DNA of 64,000 bases, from positions 1,054,001-1,118,000 of the forward strand of contig CAVSZC010000005.1 in the NCBI GenBank assembly GCA_963732365.1, read 5' to 3'. The position numbers were made by a program, and so were the translations under genes. Source of the stretch: SR-FBR-E99 sp963732365. GTDB taxonomy: Bacteria; Bacteroidota; Bacteroidia; Bacteroidales; VadinHA17. Below are positions 53,041 through 61,959 of the stretch, one piece after another. A model generated the notes under the pieces. It ran no database searches. It had not been told where the DNA came from and worked only from the letters and a program-made list of their open reading frames with translations. Numbering within the stretch: position 1 is the stretch's first letter; each line of letters begins with the position of its first letter.

Positions 53041-54850
53041 ATTCACTGAAATATTCAGCAAAACAATACAGGCATATCAAAAGAACCTTTTAATTTTTGA
53101 CAAAGATTCCATATTCTCATATGCTGAAACTGTCTCAGAAGCACAAGATTCTGGTTATAGACTAATTTTTATTGAAAGTGCTTATGATTTTCGCATAAAT
53201 TTTGAACTAAACCGGAAGACCACAGAAAGATTGGCGTTTGTTTCCAGGTCTGTCTTCCTTGTTTTGCCAGATATTCTAAGTGATACAAAAATTTTGAATC
53301 TAAGTTTACATGATTTCTTCCCATTTCTTGACAATAATGCTTTGAACGGACTTAGTTTCTCTGCTTTAAGCACATTATCCGGCTTCAAGATATACACTTC
53401 ACTTGGGTATAATGAAACCCTAAAATTTGTGCTGGAGAACATTTATAGTGTGGATTTTGACACATTGAAATCGGTTAGTGGCAAGGAACGCCTATTAAAT
53501 GCTCTGATTACAGTTTATCTTGAAAAGAATGGGGTTAACAAACCAATATCGGATTTTCTCTCACAACAAACCAAACCGTATTTCCCGGAATTGACAGACA
53601 CTGGATTATCAAAAAAATCAATACTTGAATTTGTAACATTTAAGTGGTATTCCTGGGTGACAGAACATGACAGAAGTATTGATTTTGAAGAGTTTTGCCT
53701 TGCAAAAACAGTGGGACACCTTCTTATTAAAGGGCTTATTCAACCTGTGAAAGTATCACATGAACAGTACGATTCATTGGAATCAAAAATTGGTGTTTAC
53801 TTTGATGTCAATCAATCTTTATTGGATGAATTTCAATCAGTAATAAACTACCTTAATGATACACTCCCAAATATAGAAGACAAACCACAGGAATGGTTTG
53901 AATTAATACAAATTGTAGCAAGAGCAAAATTGATGACACTTAGATGTGAGTCAAAAGAATTAAATACTCAATTCCAAAGCATTGAGACCAGAATCAATGA
54001 AAGGTTTCAGCTATTTGTAGAATCGAACTTTAATTCACTAATCACACGTAGCGGGAGCAAGCATCCTTTTATCGTTACAAGGATACTTGAGTACATAAGA
54101 TATCAAGCCAACAAGAAAAAAGCATTAATTGTCATTGATGGAATGTCCTATTGGCAGTGGCTTGAATTATCTGAAGCGATAAAAATTGAAATAAAGGATA
54201 TTGAGAACAAAGCTACTTTTGCTTATATACCGACTATTACAGCATGGTCAAGGCAAGCTATATTTAAAGGAGATGTGCCGGACCTGGATGAAAGTAACAC
54301 AAGAGAACAAAAAGACTTTGAATCATTCTGGAAGAAGTATAATTATACTGAACATGAGATAGGGTTCTATAAAGTTGGTATAAATTCTAATTCAGAGGAT
54401 ATCAAATCTGACAAAACAATTGTTGGCGTAATCATTAACGACCTGGATGAAATAATGCACGGGACCTTAATGGGCAATGAGCAGCTTTACCAATCAACAA
54501 AACAGTGGATTGCTTCAGGAATGCTTGTACAATTGATTTTAAAGCTAAAACAGGAGGGTTTTAAGGTATTTCTTACCACTGACCATGGTAATGTTGAAGC
54601 CGATGGAATTAAAAGCCTTAAAATGAATGAAAAGTTTGGTGCGTTATCGAGAAGCAAGCGACATATTCGGTTTTCAAACGAAACATTAAAAAAGGATTTT
54701 CTGAATCGGAACAGTTCATTTTCGTTTGGGATTGATGGGTTATCGGTTTACCTGAAGGACAAATCTGCATTTGTTCCGGAAAATGAAAGATTAATAACCC
54801 ATGGGGGAAGCCATTTTTGGGAAGTAATAATACCATTTATTGAGATATAA
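53033..54850 (+). CDS. pglZ: BREX-3 PglZ, alkaline phosphatase-like
   Basis: A 605-residue protein with a PglZ domain: ALIVIDGMSYWQW (about residues 362-374), then PTITAWSRQAIF and FLTTDHGNVEADG (about 512-524), which are the metal-binding Asp/His and Thr/Ser positions of the alkaline phosphatase fold. PglZ is the hallmark of BREX. Overlaps its neighbours on both sides. Confidence 0.9.
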   Translation: MTKFTEIFSKTIQAYQKNLLIFDKDSIFSYAETVSEAQDSGYRLIFIESAYDFRINFELNRKTTERLAFVSRSVFLVLPDILSDTKILNLSLHDFFPFLDNNALNGLSFSALSTLSGFKIYTSLGYNETLKFVLENIYSVDFDTLKSVSGKERLLNALITVYLEKNGVNKPISDFLSQQTKPYFPELTDTGLSKKSILEFVTFKWYSWVTEHDRSIDFEEFCLAKTVGHLLIKGLIQPVKVSHEQYDSLESKIGVYFDVNQSLLDEFQSVINYLNDTLPNIEDKPQEWFELIQIVARAKLMTLRCESKELNTQFQSIETRINERFQLFVESNFNSLITRSGSKHPFIVTRILEYIRYQANKKKALIVIDGMSYWQWLELSEAIKIEIKDIENKATFAYIPTITAWSRQAIFKGDVPDLDESNTREQKDFESFWKKYNYTEHEIGFYKVGINSNSEDIKSDKTIVGVIINDLDEIMHGTLMGNEQLYQSTKQWIASGMLVQLILKLKQEGFKVFLTTDHGNVEADGIKSLKMNEKFGALSRSKRHIRFSNETLKKDFLNRNSSFSFGIDGLSVYLKDKSAFVPENERLITHGGSHFWEVIIPFIEI

Positions 54851-55557
54851 TGAAGGAGAAGGGTAAATTTATTGGCATAAATCAGCGTGTCCCATTAAAA
54901 GCACTAAATAATGGGATAATAAGGTTATTGGATGAAAATATTATATCATTGGAAGAGTTTAAACATGATATTTTGGAATATACCAAGGGAGAAAATCGTG
55001 CGAAAAAGGCATCACAATATGCATATCATATTTTATCACGTCCACCAATTATAAAAAATATCCGGTCGATATTTAATTCAGATTCATACAATCTACTTCC
55101 AAATTCCGACAGACAGGCACTAATACTATGTTTAGTTGCACTTACATTCCCGCTCACATATGATTTGTTGGTATATATGGGTAGTTCCTTTAAAGTACAG
55201 AAACAAGTCAACAGAACCTCTATGAATTTAAAAATGAGTTCACTATATGGCAGTAATCGAAGCCTCTATAATGCAATGGATGCTGTTATTCCGATGATTA
55301 TCGAACTTGGCACTATAAAACGTACAAAAATTTCAATATATGAAATCGATGATATTAAGACCATAAGGAATCCATTTATCTCTGAAGCGTTGATATATAC
55401 AGACATTAAATTGTCGGAGTCCAAGACAATACTACTCGAAGACCTTCAAGTAAGACCTTGGTATATGTATTACTCACCAGAGATTAATATCAACAAACTT
55501 ACAATTCTGAAACATTCGGAGAGCAGGCTTGGTGGTGGATATCTGGCAATAAAATAA
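54850..55557 (+). CDS. brxA: BREX BrxA-like protein (DUF1819)
   Basis: A 235-residue basic protein at the brxA place, last of the core genes, overlapping the pglZ stop. The middle (DSYNLLPNSDRQALILCLVALTFPLTYDLLVYMG, in parts) is the typical hydrophobic helix pair of DUF1819/BrxA, which binds DNA. 61 nt separate it from the reverse transcriptase. Confidence 0.75.
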   Translation: MKEKGKFIGINQRVPLKALNNGIIRLLDENIISLEEFKHDILEYTKGENRAKKASQYAYHILSRPPIIKNIRSIFNSDSYNLLPNSDRQALILCLVALTFPLTYDLLVYMGSSFKVQKQVNRTSMNLKMSSLYGSNRSLYNAMDAVIPMIIELGTIKRTKISIYEIDDIKTIRNPFISEALIYTDIKLSESKTILLEDLQVRPWYMYYSPEININKLTILKHSESRLGGGYLAIK

Positions 55558-55618
55558 AATCTTACTGTTATGCAATAAATAGGTTTAAAACCAAGATTCA
55601 ATAAGAATAATTGACGCA

Positions 55619-57139
55619 ATGACATTAGTATTAAAACATTTTAGAAATACAGAAAAACTCGTTCGGGCATTGGATAAGAAAAAAATAGCCAATTGGTTCC
55701 TAAATGAAGGTTATTATCCTGAACAGTATGTACTGCCTCCATCTTTCTCTGTTTCTGGATTCAAACTTAAAAATAAGCCTTACAACAAAGATTTTACCAA
55801 TCCTGCCAGAAGAAGTCTTGTCAATATATCTTACCCAAAATCACTTTTAACTTCAAGGATTTTTGGTATCCAACACCCCTATAATTACCATGATATAGTT
55901 TTTTATCTTATTGAGGACTGGGACAATATTATGGACAAATTATTTCAAAAAGACTTGAATATATTTTCCTACAGCTTACCTATACCACTAAATGCAAGAG
56001 AGAGTGGGGAGCTAAGTCCATTAAGGTCGGGAAGGATGATATATGAATGGATTGAAATGGCTGAAAAGGACATCATTGCCGAAGCATATAAGTTTAATTA
56101 TATTATTAGAGCTGACATTACAAGTTTTTATAGTTCGATTTATACTCATAGTATTGGTTGGGCAATAAATGGAAGAGAAAACGCATTTGCTGATAAAGAA
56201 TATAAACTAACGGGTAATAAAATTGACCGGCTTATACAATATGCCAATGATGGCAAAACTAATGGTATTCCTGTTGGCTCTGCTTTAAGTGATTTAATTG
56301 CTGAAATCGTTTTAGTAAGTGTTGATGTTGAAGTTTCGAAAAAGCTAAAAGACATTGAATTTGTTGGTTGCAGATTTAAAGATGATTACAGAATATTATG
56401 TAACTCTGATAAAGAGGCTAAGACGATTTTAAAAGTGTTAGCAGATGAACTAATAAATTTTAATCTTCTTATTAATGAACATAAGACACAGATTTTAACA
56501 TTGCCACAAGGTCTTTATCGTCAGCATGATAGAGAATATCATCCATTTTCACTAAAAGAAAAAAAGGAAATCCCCTTTAAAACATTTGAACTAACTCTAT
56601 TGAAAGTATTGGATATTCATAAATTATATCCCGGAACAAGTATTCTTGAGAAATTTTTCTCAGAGCTATATGACGAAGAAATGGTTTTTAAAGTCAAATT
56701 TTCAAAAGAAGTAAATACAAGAAGAAAGCAGATATTAAAACTTATGAGTTTGCTCATACTTTTGAAAAGAGAATCTGAAAAGACCATATGCCATGTATTA
56801 GCGGTTTGTGAGGCTATTTATGAAAACTATTGGTCTAAGTCCCTAAAAACTCAAATGAGAGGCTTAATTGAATCAGAAATTATTAAAGCATCTCAGAAAA
56901 AATCTGCTTTTGAAATAGTATGGCTGGTATTCTTTTCACGTTATCTCAAACTTGGCGTAAAGAATTTTTCATCATTTATTGATGAAGAAAATTTGCAGAA
57001 CCAATTTTTAAAATCAATAATAACAAGTACTCAGAAATATTTCACAGATTCAAAAATCAATTTATTTTCTAAACCGAAAGACTGTATGGCTTCATCATTA
57101 GCTAAACAGATTGCAGTGTTTGAAAGAGCAAAAGAATGA
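55619..57139 (+). CDS. Reverse transcriptase, defence-associated type
   Basis: A 506-residue RT. Motif A is RADITSFYSS (D166), motif B is NGIPVGSALSDLIAEI, and the active site is FKDD (253-256, Phe in place of the usual Tyr), followed by LINEHKTQIL. The N-terminal 130 residues and the helical Lys-rich C-terminal 200 resemble the unknown-group/Abi defence RTs rather than group II intron maturases: no endonuclease or maturase part is seen. It shares 4 nt with the next gene and follows the BREX genes on the same strand. Confidence 0.85.
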   Translation: MTLVLKHFRNTEKLVRALDKKKIANWFLNEGYYPEQYVLPPSFSVSGFKLKNKPYNKDFTNPARRSLVNISYPKSLLTSRIFGIQHPYNYHDIVFYLIEDWDNIMDKLFQKDLNIFSYSLPIPLNARESGELSPLRSGRMIYEWIEMAEKDIIAEAYKFNYIIRADITSFYSSIYTHSIGWAINGRENAFADKEYKLTGNKIDRLIQYANDGKTNGIPVGSALSDLIAEIVLVSVDVEVSKKLKDIEFVGCRFKDDYRILCNSDKEAKTILKVLADELINFNLLINEHKTQILTLPQGLYRQHDREYHPFSLKEKKEIPFKTFELTLLKVLDIHKLYPGTSILEKFFSELYDEEMVFKVKFSKEVNTRRKQILKLMSLLILLKRESEKTICHVLAVCEAIYENYWSKSLKTQMRGLIESEIIKASQKKSAFEIVWLVFFSRYLKLGVKNFSSFIDEENLQNQFLKSIITSTQKYFTDSKINLFSKPKDCMASSLAKQIAVFERAKE

Positions 57140-57738
57140 AAACGAAAACATTACCAAACGGCAATACCAAAGTCTGGTTTGACAAGGAAGCTGAGTTTAA
57201 AATTATCAATAAATCCGAACCATTGATTGATACGTTAATCGAGGCATCAGTCATGGAAAAGAAGTACAGCAAAATATTAGTCGAAGAAATCCAGAAGGCA
57301 GGACTTGATGATATCCATGGAGTTTTATTGGAATTAGACGATATGTTACAAACCCAAATGGATAAACTGAAAATAAGCGAATTAGATATGGCATTTAATT
57401 CGTTTAATTCAATATTTAACACTACTTACAAATATCATGTTAATAGCAATGGACTAATAAGTATTATATTCGGTCAATTTGATAATTACGAGGAATTCCG
57501 GAGAAATTATTTCTGCTCATTTTTACTTAAGTTGTTTGTATGCAAGATTGATATAAAGGGGAGTGAAGAAGAAAACTCGGAACTCAAGGGTCTAACTGAC
57601 TTCATATCAAAATTTGCTCCTGAATACATGAAAATCTACCTGAAAGCAAGTAAAACAACGAAATTTGGCTGGGTTATTAATATCATATATAATAATCAAA
57701 GCACACAATATAACAATAACAGAACCAGCAATAATTAA
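57136..57738 (+). CDS. RT-partner protein of unknown function
   Basis: A 200-residue protein whose start overlaps the RT stop (ATGA), so the two are coupled. The N-terminus (TLPNGNTKVWFDKEAEFKII) is followed by helices; the C-terminal part (IDIKGSEEENSELKGLTDFISKFAPEYMKIYLKASKTTKFGW, in parts) weakly resembles the repeated domain of 37886-39325. No known family. Probably the functional partner of the RT. Confidence 0.6.
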   Translation: MKTKTLPNGNTKVWFDKEAEFKIINKSEPLIDTLIEASVMEKKYSKILVEEIQKAGLDDIHGVLLELDDMLQTQMDKLKISELDMAFNSFNSIFNTTYKYHVNSNGLISIIFGQFDNYEEFRRNYFCSFLLKLFVCKIDIKGSEEENSELKGLTDFISKFAPEYMKIYLKASKTTKFGWVINIIYNNQSTQYNNNRTSNN

Positions 57739-57739
57739 A

Positions 57740-58032
57740 ATGTATATTTCCAATATGCAACACTTCCTGGACGAATCCGGGAACATACCCAAGCAGATGC
57801 CAAAGCAAGCAAAAGAATTAGCAAGTTTCTTAGCCTTGGTAGTTGATACCACAACCAAGAATAATCCTCCTTCATAAACACAACTGATATCCGATGTTTT
57901 CAAAAAGGGTGTTCCGGAATTATTAAAACAGCATTACGACCTGACACAAGTGAAATTCATTGGTACTGCCCTGATTGCGAAAATGAAGGTGTTATAAGCG
58001 AGTGGCATAAGACTAAATGGGACAACAGGTGA
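57740..58032 (+). pseudogene. Zinc-ribbon protein gene broken by a 1-nt frameshift
   Basis: Starting at MYISNMQHFLDESGNIPKQMPKQAKELASFLALVVD (in parts), the frame stops at 57877. Shifting back by one base near 57868 continues with INTTDIRCFQKGCSGIIKT...WYCPDCENEGVIS...WDNR and a stop at 58030-58032. The joined protein (about 97 residues) has four Cys of a zinc ribbon (CxxxxC, CxxC). Such small proteins are common in Bacteroidota. A single-base error in the sequence is the alternative. Confidence 0.65.
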
Positions 58033-58258
58033 GGTAAAAAATAAGAGTCGATAATAATTAAGACTTTAAAATATGATAAAAGACCCTGTCATCTCTGACA
58101 TGGTTTTTCTTTCACAGTACAAAATCTTTGTAATACTTTGATTTTCAGTACCTAAAAATCGGGAAGAGAATCCAATATCAAACTGACATTAGTTCTTAGC
58201 TGTGGTTGTCAATTAGTGGTTACATTTTTGTCATTATTATAGAAAAAGGCAACCAGCG

Positions 58259-58277
58259 GTGATAAATAAGTGATAAA
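58259..58277. repeat. Candidate integrase arm-type sites, right end
   Basis: Two direct copies of GTGATAAA (58259-58266, 58270-58277), 11 nt apart, matching the left-end repeats at 16920-16957. Confidence 0.6.
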
Positions 58278-58284
58278 AAACAAG

Positions 58285-58309
58285 AAAGTCACTGATAATC
58301 AGTGACTTT
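58285..58309 (-). terminator. Island-supplied terminator for tRNA-Pro
   Basis: AAAGTCACTGA-TAA-TCAGTGACTTT is a perfect 11-bp hairpin. On the minus strand it begins 3 nt after the tRNA end and is followed by CTTGTTTTTT. It replaces the terminator left behind at 16743-16785. Confidence 0.75.
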
Positions 58310-58311
58310 TA

Positions 58312-58326
58312 GTCGGGGTGAGAAGA
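58312..58326. other. attR core of the genomic island
   Basis: Identical to 16789-16803; it covers the discriminator base, the 3' acceptor strand and part of the T stem of tRNA-Pro, so integration keeps the tRNA whole. Confidence 0.88.
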
Positions 58327-58385
58327 CTCGAACTTCCGGCCCCTACGTCCCGAACGTAGTACGCTACCAACTGCGCTACACCCCG
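58313..58385 (-). tRNA. tRNA-Pro(CGG)
   Basis: Seventy-three nucleotides fold as a full cloverleaf: acceptor CGGGGTG/CACCCCG, D stem GCGC/GCGT, anticodon stem CTACG/CGTAG with loop TTCGGGA (anticodon CGG), T stem GGAAG/CTTCT with loop TTCGAGT, discriminator A. CCA is not encoded. It is the integration target of the island. Confidence 0.95.
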
Positions 58386-58389
58386 TTTC

Positions 58390-58455
58390 ACACTCCGTAG
58401 CCTTGGCGAAGGAGTGTTTCAGCCTCCATATCCGCCAGCTGGCGGAGACGGAGGC
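58390..58455. repeat. Two extragenic palindromes upstream of tRNA-Pro
   Basis: ACACTCC/GGAGTGT (58390-58417) and GCCTCC/GGAGGC (58422-58455), the second around a perfect 16-bp palindrome TCCGCCAGCTGGCGGA (58431-58446). GC-rich, REP-like. Located between the tRNA and the response regulator gene. Confidence 0.7.
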
Positions 58456-58503
58456 CTTCTGCCTGCCAACAGACAGGTCTGCAAAAATAGTTATTTTTTT
58501 TAT

Positions 58504-58893
58504 TTATTGTCCGGTTAGCTCAGCAATCTTGCGATGCAGATCGGTACTGCTGACAGGCTTTGACAGGTAGTCAGTGCATCCGGCATCGAGCGCCTTCTGC
58601 CTGTCTTCGGGGAAGGCATATGCCGTCACAGCAACGATGGGAAGCTCAGCAAATGCACTCTCGCCCCTGAGACGACGTGTGAGCGAAAGACCGTCCTCGC
58701 CACCGGTAAGCGATATATCCATCAGGACAAGATCAAATGCCTCCCTGTGCAGAAGATCCCACGCCTCGCCGGCAGAGGCGACAACGGCTGTCTCATAGGT
58801 GCCCGACAGAAGCTTGTTGAAGTATAGCTGACTGTGCGGATCGTCTTCAACGATGAGTATGGCGTTACGTTTTGGGGAAATAGGCTCTTTCAT
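58504..58893 (-). CDS. Single-domain response regulator
   Basis: A 129-residue receiver domain with no output domain: acidic pair VEDD, phosphoacceptor Asp in LVLMDISL (about residue 58), Thr in VTAYA and Lys in LSKPVSS. It likely receives phosphate from a hybrid kinase elsewhere. Its start overlaps the stop of the DUF362 gene (ATGA), so the two are coupled. Confidence 0.88.
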   Translation of the reverse strand: MKEPISPKRNAILIVEDDPHSQLYFNKLLSGTYETAVVASAGEAWDLLHREAFDLVLMDISLTGGEDGLSLTRRLRGESAFAELPIVAVTAYAFPEDRQKALDAGCTDYLSKPVSSTDLHRKIAELTGQ

Positions 58894-60002
58894 ACCCTGA
58901 TCAGTTTGTATGACATTGTTCCTGCTTTTATCTTCTCACCGTGTATAAGGGTCGTGGTCCAGTCGGTATCCTTGTGCACCAGCCTGAACTTGTCTGTTCC
59001 CGCCAGGTCGTTGCCCTTCTCCTTCTCGCACAGGTGGGCGGCCCCCGGTGCAGCCATCACCATGTCAGCACATGCCTTGTCAAGCGCAACAGGGTCTTTT
59101 GATGCTGCAATGCCGATGTCAGCCACCAGCGGCACATCGTTATGTCCCCAGCAGTCACAGTCCGGTGATACATCCATGATGAAATTGATGTGAAGCGAGG
59201 GTTTGTCTTTGATGACAGCATATGCATACTCAGCCATCTTGCGGCTGAGGGTATCGCCCTCGGAGCCCCACACTACCCTGGCAGCGTCAAACTGACACAC
59301 TGCGATGCACTGTCCGCACCCGGTACATCTGTCGTTATCGATGCGGGCTATCCTTTTATCAGTCAGATGAACGGCATCATGCGCGCAGTTGATGACGCAC
59401 AGGTTACAGCCGGTACAGTTTTTCTCAAAGATGACCGGAGGATTGCCTGAATGGAGAAAGAGCTTTCCGCCGACGGAGGCACATCCCATGCCGAGGTTTT
59501 TCATCGCACCGCCAAATCCGGTCTGTTCGTGACCCTTGAAATGGTTCAGTGATATTATTATGTCTGCGTCAGCCACGGCAGCACCTATCATTGCCTTTCC
59601 CGTGTATTCCATGTTAAGCTCTATCTCGCGGTAGTCAGTACCCTTGATACCGTCTCCTATTACAACATGGCATCCCGCGCTCAGGGGATTATAACCGTTG
59701 CTGAATGCTGCCTCGAGATGATCAGGTGCATTTGACCTCTCGCCGTGGTAGAGTGTGTTGCAGTCTGTCAGGTATGGCTTACCCCCTTTTTCCTTTACCA
59801 TCTTTACTATACGGGCCGCGAAGTTAGGCCTGAGGTACGCAAGATTGCCGGGTTCGCCGAAGTGTATCTTCAGAGCCGTCATCTTGCGGTTAAAATCTAT
59901 CTCATCGAATCCTGCAGCCCTGACCAGTCTCTCCAGCTTCTTAAGGAGATTCAATGATGGGGTGCTGCGCATGTCTATAAAGAATACGTCAGACGGTCTC
60001 AT
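58890..60002 (-). CDS. DUF362 protein with two 4Fe-4S clusters
   Basis: A 370-residue protein with an N-terminal DUF362 domain and a bacterial ferredoxin insert: CTGCNLCVINCAHDAV and CTGCGQCIAVCQFDA (about residues 195-245), two CxxCxxCxxxC clusters. The function of this family is not known; an electron-transfer or redox role is assumed. Neighbour of pfkA (22-nt gap). Confidence 0.85.
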   Translation of the reverse strand: MRPSDVFFIDMRSTPSLNLLKKLERLVRAAGFDEIDFNRKMTALKIHFGEPGNLAYLRPNFAARIVKMVKEKGGKPYLTDCNTLYHGERSNAPDHLEAAFSNGYNPLSAGCHVVIGDGIKGTDYREIELNMEYTGKAMIGAAVADADIIISLNHFKGHEQTGFGGAMKNLGMGCASVGGKLFLHSGNPPVIFEKNCTGCNLCVINCAHDAVHLTDKRIARIDNDRCTGCGQCIAVCQFDAARVVWGSEGDTLSRKMAEYAYAVIKDKPSLHINFIMDVSPDCDCWGHNDVPLVADIGIAASKDPVALDKACADMVMAAPGAAHLCEKEKGNDLAGTDKFRLVHKDTDWTTTLIHGEKIKAGTMSYKLIRV

Positions 60003-60023
60003 AAAAAGTGTGTCTCTCAGAGA

Positions 60024-61004
60024 TCAGACATTAAGTACATCAATTATATCTACAAGGCTCTGGTTAAGGCCTTTGTGAAGTTTTACAGCTTTACGGAACG
60101 GAACCAGCACTATCTCATTGTTCTGTAGTCCAACCATCACGCTCTTCTGTCCGTCAAGGAGTGCTTCAACGGCGGCATTACCCAGCCTGCTGGCATTTAC
60201 CCTGTCAAGTGCTGATGGTGATCCGCCCCTCTGGAGGTGACCCAGGATTGATACCCTGATGTCATAATCGGTCAGTTCCGGTTTCAGTTTCTCTGCAATG
60301 GCTATGGCACCACCCTCTTCATCTCCTTCAGCCACTATGATGATATTGCTCGACTTTTTTCTTTTATTCCCGTTTTCGATCATCTTGCGAATATCCCTGG
60401 CTTCACCTTTGATCTCAGGCATGATGATAGCCTCTGCCCCGCTGGCGATTCCGCTGTAAAGCGCAATATGTCCAGCCTCTGCACCCATCACCTCAACGAA
60501 GAACATACGGTTGTGGGCGCTGGCCGTATCACGGATCTTGTCTACTGCCTCAACAACCGTGTTGAGTGCGGTGTCATACCCTATTGTATAATCTGTGCCG
60601 TAAATGTCATTGTCTATGGTCCCGGGCACGCCCACGAAAGGAATATCATACTCTTCATTAAAGATGGCAGCTCCCTTGAAGGTGCCGTCTCCGCCGATCG
60701 CCACCACGCCGTCAATCTCTGCTGCAACGAGATTCTCATGGGCTGTCTTCCTTCCCTCGGGAGTTCTGAACTCTTCACAGCGTGCTGTCTTAAGGATCGT
60801 ACCTCCCCGCTGGATGATATCTGATACGCTGTATGCCTTCAATGGCTTGAAGTTGGCGTTAATCATACCCAGATAACCGTGCCTGATGCCTATTACTTCA
60901 AGGCCGTTATAGATGGCGGTCCGGGTGACAGCACGAATGGCTGCATTCATTCCGGGAGAGTCGCCACCCGATGTCAGAACACCTATCTTTCTTATTTTTC
61001 CCAT
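60024..61004 (-). CDS. pfkA: 6-phosphofructokinase
   Basis: A 326-residue enzyme that phosphorylates fructose 6-phosphate in glycolysis. LTSGGDSPGMNAAIRA (ATP-binding start), GGDGTFKGA, PGTIDNDI (catalytic Asp) and MGAEAGHIA are all present. Gly after GGD points to the ATP-dependent rather than PPi-dependent type. Length matches bacterial PfkA (about 320). Confidence 0.95.
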   Translation of the reverse strand: MGKIRKIGVLTSGGDSPGMNAAIRAVTRTAIYNGLEVIGIRHGYLGMINANFKPLKAYSVSDIIQRGGTILKTARCEEFRTPEGRKTAHENLVAAEIDGVVAIGGDGTFKGAAIFNEEYDIPFVGVPGTIDNDIYGTDYTIGYDTALNTVVEAVDKIRDTASAHNRMFFVEVMGAEAGHIALYSGIASGAEAIIMPEIKGEARDIRKMIENGNKRKKSSNIIIVAEGDEEGGAIAIAEKLKPELTDYDIRVSILGHLQRGGSPSALDRVNASRLGNAAVEALLDGQKSVMVGLQNNEIVLVPFRKAVKLHKGLNQSLVDIIDVLNV

Positions 61005-61065
61005 TTCATCAGTAAATTATGCAAGAGTGCAAAGGTAATTTATTTGTTGTGCATTTACAATCCGG

Positions 61066-61959
61066 TCAGAAGCCGTGCTCCTTGCAGATTTCCCCTATCG
61101 TTTCCGCAACCTGCCTTATCAGCCACTTTGGAGTGGATGTTGCTCCGCAGACGCCTATGCTTTCAATCCCGCTGAACCACATTGGATTTATCTCATCAGC
61201 CGATGACACAAAATAGCTCCGTTTGTTCTCACCCAGGCATACTTCATACAGCATTTTGCCATTTGAGCTTTTCCTTCCACTGACAAATATTATGACGTCA
61301 TGCTGCCTCACGAAGATTTTCAGTCTGGGTTCACGGCCTGAGACCTGCCTGCAGATTGTATTATGTACTTTCAGGTGGTTTCCCGGCCAGTTCTTCCTGT
61401 TGACCTGTAGTCTCTGTTCTATGGTTTCGCTAATAAGATTGTACTCTGCTGTGCCTTTGGTGGTCTGTGAAAAGAGCCATACCGGCCTGGTGAAATCAAT
61501 TTTGTTCAGGTCTTCAACCCCTGTTATGAGAATTCCAAGGCCGTTGGCAGCTCCCAGCAGCCCTATCACTTCTGCATGACCCTCCTTGCCGAAGATGACT
61601 ATCTGTCCGTTCTCCTGCCTGGCAAGGGCCAGGGCACGCTTGATCTTTTCCTGGAGGGAATGAACGATAGGGCAGGTGGCATCAATGATCGATACATTAT
61701 TCCTGCGTGCCGTCTCGTATGTGGAGGGGGGCTCACCGTGGGCCCTGACAAGCACTCTGGAGTCTCTCAGGTTAGCAAACTCCTCATAACTGATAGTTAC
61801 CAGCCCGAGTTCCCTGAGGCGTCTCACTTCGATATCATTATGTACAATTTCTCCGAGGCAGTATACTTTTTGGCCCTCCATGAGCAACTCTTCCGCAATA
61901 TTCACGGCGTTTTCAACTCCGAAACAGAATCCTGACCCGGCCTCAATGTCAATTCTCAT
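61066..61959 (-). CDS. ispH: 4-hydroxy-3-methylbut-2-enyl diphosphate reductase
   Basis: A 297-residue IspH, the last step of the non-mevalonate isoprenoid pathway. The three cluster Cys are visible in SGFCFGV (C12), DATCPIV and GVCGATSTP; HND in EIVHND and the HGEP histidine also fit. Overlaps cmk by 11 nt, so the two are in one operon. Confidence 0.95.
   Translation of the reverse strand: MRIDIEAGSGFCFGVENAVNIAEELLMEGQKVYCLGEIVHNDIEVRRLRELGLVTISYEEFANLRDSRVLVRAHGEPPSTYETARRNNVSIIDATCPIVHSLQEKIKRALALARQENGQIVIFGKEGHAEVIGLLGAANGLGILITGVEDLNKIDFTRPVWLFSQTTKGTAEYNLISETIEQRLQVNRKNWPGNHLKVHNTICRQVSGREPRLKIFVRQHDVIIFVSGRKSSNGKMLYEVCLGENKRSYFVSSADEINPMWFSGIESIGVCGATSTPKWLIRQVAETIGEICKEHGF

Noticed and set aside
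55619..57139. Group II intron
   Set aside because: The RT has no maturase or endonuclease part, and no intron ribozyme domain is visible beside it.
57665..57739. Upstream extension of the zinc-ribbon gene
   Set aside because: It overlaps the RT-partner gene in another frame; the ATG at 57740 fits the usual start of this small protein.
16789..58326. Conjugative element (ICE)
   Set aside because: No relaxase, coupling protein or type IV secretion genes are seen. It is called an integrative island, perhaps mobilisable by others.
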